Below are positions 62,252 through 64,000 of a stretch of 64,000 bases of DNA, piece by piece. The position numbers and the translations under genes were made by a program. Source of the DNA: Temnothorax longispinosus (Eukaryota > Arthropoda > Insecta > Hymenoptera > Formicidae); assembly GCF_030848805.1 (NCBI RefSeq), contig NC_092360.1, positions 14,074,001 through 14,138,000 of the forward strand. Reading direction: 5' to 3'. Within the stretch, counting starts at the first letter, position 1; every line of letters starts with the position of its first letter. Under the pieces are notes generated by a model that saw only the letters and a list, made by a program, of their open reading frames with translations, ran no database searches and had not been told where the DNA came from.

Positions 62252-64000
62252 GCCAAATTTTAAATATGTATATCGATAAGATCAATTTATGGCACATATT
62301 GTCATTTAAGCATGGTATTTATTAAGAATATTTTACTGAATAACTTCCCAATCAATTCTTTATCCATTATAGCTGTTCTTTTACTTTTATCAATTTTGAT
62401 TTTATTATTTTATTTAGTTCTTGTTGAATGAAATTCAAATTTTAATTTTGTACCCTTTCTATCAAAGAAAAGAATAATTCTAAAGAACATTTTTGTTGAA
62501 AAACATTTGTCAGTTTTGTAAAATTTTGTATTTCATAAAGTAGAAAAAAGTATAATATTTTTATGTCTTGTATGTTTGGTTCAATGCTTTCCCTTTCTGA
62601 GAGGACTTCCGCAAAGTGTTAGTCTCAAGTCTCAACCTCGAAAAATCACAACCCGCACCTGCGAATTCGTTCCAACACCTGGAAATTAGAACATCAGCGT
62701 AATTCATTCGAAGATATGTCCCGTATACTCGGTCGTATCCCTCGCACGCGGCATCTATTACACGACCCCTGAGGAGTACGAAGTGATGGATTCATCCGGA
62801 ATAGCCGGTAGAGGAGATACACGAGAGCACAACTCCTGGGGCGTGAATACGCGGATGATTGGATAAAGAAGAAGCCACCGATGAGTTGGTTTTGTAAGAT
62901 TTTTGCCTTCTATAAAGTCGGCCGACACAATAACCACCATGCGAATATATATGTATTATATGTCGCCTGCCTACTCTCAAGAAAGGAGCCTTTCAGAGAT
63001 ATAACTGGCCTCCGGTTCAATGAAGGAATGACACCAAGAAGAAACCGAGAATATAGTCGTCAGGATCGCAACAATCATGAAAGGTCGATGGTATAGTAGA
63101 CCAAACAGGAAATTATTTGGTATACGCTATATATTGTAGTGGGTGCGATATACTTTTCTCATTAGCTATTTCAGAATTACAGAAAAATAAAAGTCTAAGT
63201 AGAATCAAGAAGATAACTACATACTAATACAAACAAAAGTTTGAATTTTACGATATTTTAACTTGTCTGACTCGATCTTTATTTAAAACATTATTGATTA
63301 TATTAAAGATAAACGATTAAAGCTTTATAATTGCAAATGCAAAGTTTCTATAGGAAACACCGTGTTCGATTTTTTATCGGTGACCGCGATTGCATAATTA
63401 ATGATATTTAATTTAATTTAATTTAGAAGATGAAGTAGTTATCTTGGCTTTGTGTGAATGATAACAGATTAATGTTAAGCATTTTTTTTCAATTTAATGA
63501 ATCTTGTTAGTGATATTTAACGAATCTATTTGATAATATAATATTTTATTTGCTAGTAACAATTCAAAGACAAAAAGTTTATTATTTATATTAATTTTTT
63601 CAATAAAAAAATCAAATAATTTAAAAATATCTTAAAATTAAAAATATTCTTCACTTCTGACAATTTTAAAAATGCAACAAACACTAATAAATAAATAAAA
63701 ATAAAGATAAAGAAAAATATTATTAATAAAAAATATATTTTAACATACATATACATATACATATGTGAGATATTGACGTATTTTATAAGGTAAATTTATA
63801 TGTCGTCATTTAGTAATACCGTTGCGTTAGGATGTTATAACGATGGTAGCATTATTTGAATAATTATTCAGATAATGCGCTATTATTTTTTAAACAGCAT
63901 CCTCGTTAAACAAAATTTATACGTCGTATCTATATTTCGGTGAAGCGTCTCGAGTCGAGTAGCGATTGGCGACGAGTGTTTTACCGATCATAAGTTAAAA

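Larger units (their letters stand above)
59062..64000. other. Distal slp upstream flank, non-coding
   Basis: AT-rich apart from a CpG-richer patch at about 60.58-60.86 kb, the foldback element and the AG microsatellite. The patch at 60.6-60.9 kb contains two ATCGATAA-like words and a duplicated CGCGGGTTT and could be an enhancer; this is speculative. A second GC-richer patch lies at about 62.6-63.1 kb. Confidence 0.55.

Noticed and set aside
62761..62847. Imperfect inverted repeat ACG-CCCC-AGGAGT
   Set aside because: It needs two bulges within 13-16 bases, with 58 bases between the arms, so it is weak.
1..64000. CRISPR arrays, operons, rRNA or viral insertions
   Set aside because: No spaced identical repeats, no prokaryotic gene organisation, and no recognisable rRNA or viral protein frames were seen.

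Overview
The window is AT-rich and CpG-rich eukaryotic DNA dominated by non-coding sequence. It is full of long AG/CT, AT and GT microsatellites, polypurine/polypyrimidine tracts and small inverted-repeat transposons. The only convincing protein-coding gene is an intronless FoxG-class forkhead gene, the insect segmentation gene sloppy paired (slp1/slp2 type). Frequent CpG in an AT-rich background, dense AG/CT repeats and the FoxG sequence suggest an insect, most likely a hymenopteran (ant, bee or wasp). The species cannot be fixed from the sequence alone.

Layout. 1-51.9 kb is a gene desert on the 3' side of slp. It holds microsatellites, short tandem repeats, several transposon-like inverted-repeat elements (about 1.8-2.2, 11.6-11.9, 30.7-31.1, 35.4-35.8 and 46.0-46.1 kb) and some GC-richer patches of unknown role. 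Compact foldable sequences stand out at 4.72-4.83 kb and 40.71-40.81 kb. At 51.9-52.8 kb is the probable slp 3' UTR, with a cluster of three strong stem-loops. The slp CDS (minus strand) is 52,815-54,083. Its probable 5' leader, carrying several tiny upstream ORFs, is 54,084-54,415. A well-spaced TATA/initiator core promoter lies at about 54,413-54,446. From 54.5 to 64.0 kb is upstream flank with two further inverted-repeat elements (58.5-59.1 and 61.2-61.9 kb) and no recognisable gene.

How it fits together. Developmental forkhead genes such as slp are usually controlled by large non-coding regulatory territories. One single-exon gene in more than 60 kb of non-coding DNA fits that picture, and the GC-richer patches are reasonable enhancer candidates. 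None of this can be proved without alignment or functional data. Open frames elsewhere are short, often begin at non-ATG codons, or are driven by simple repeats, and are not reported as genes. No tRNA, rRNA, CRISPR array, viral gene or intact transposase was recognised.
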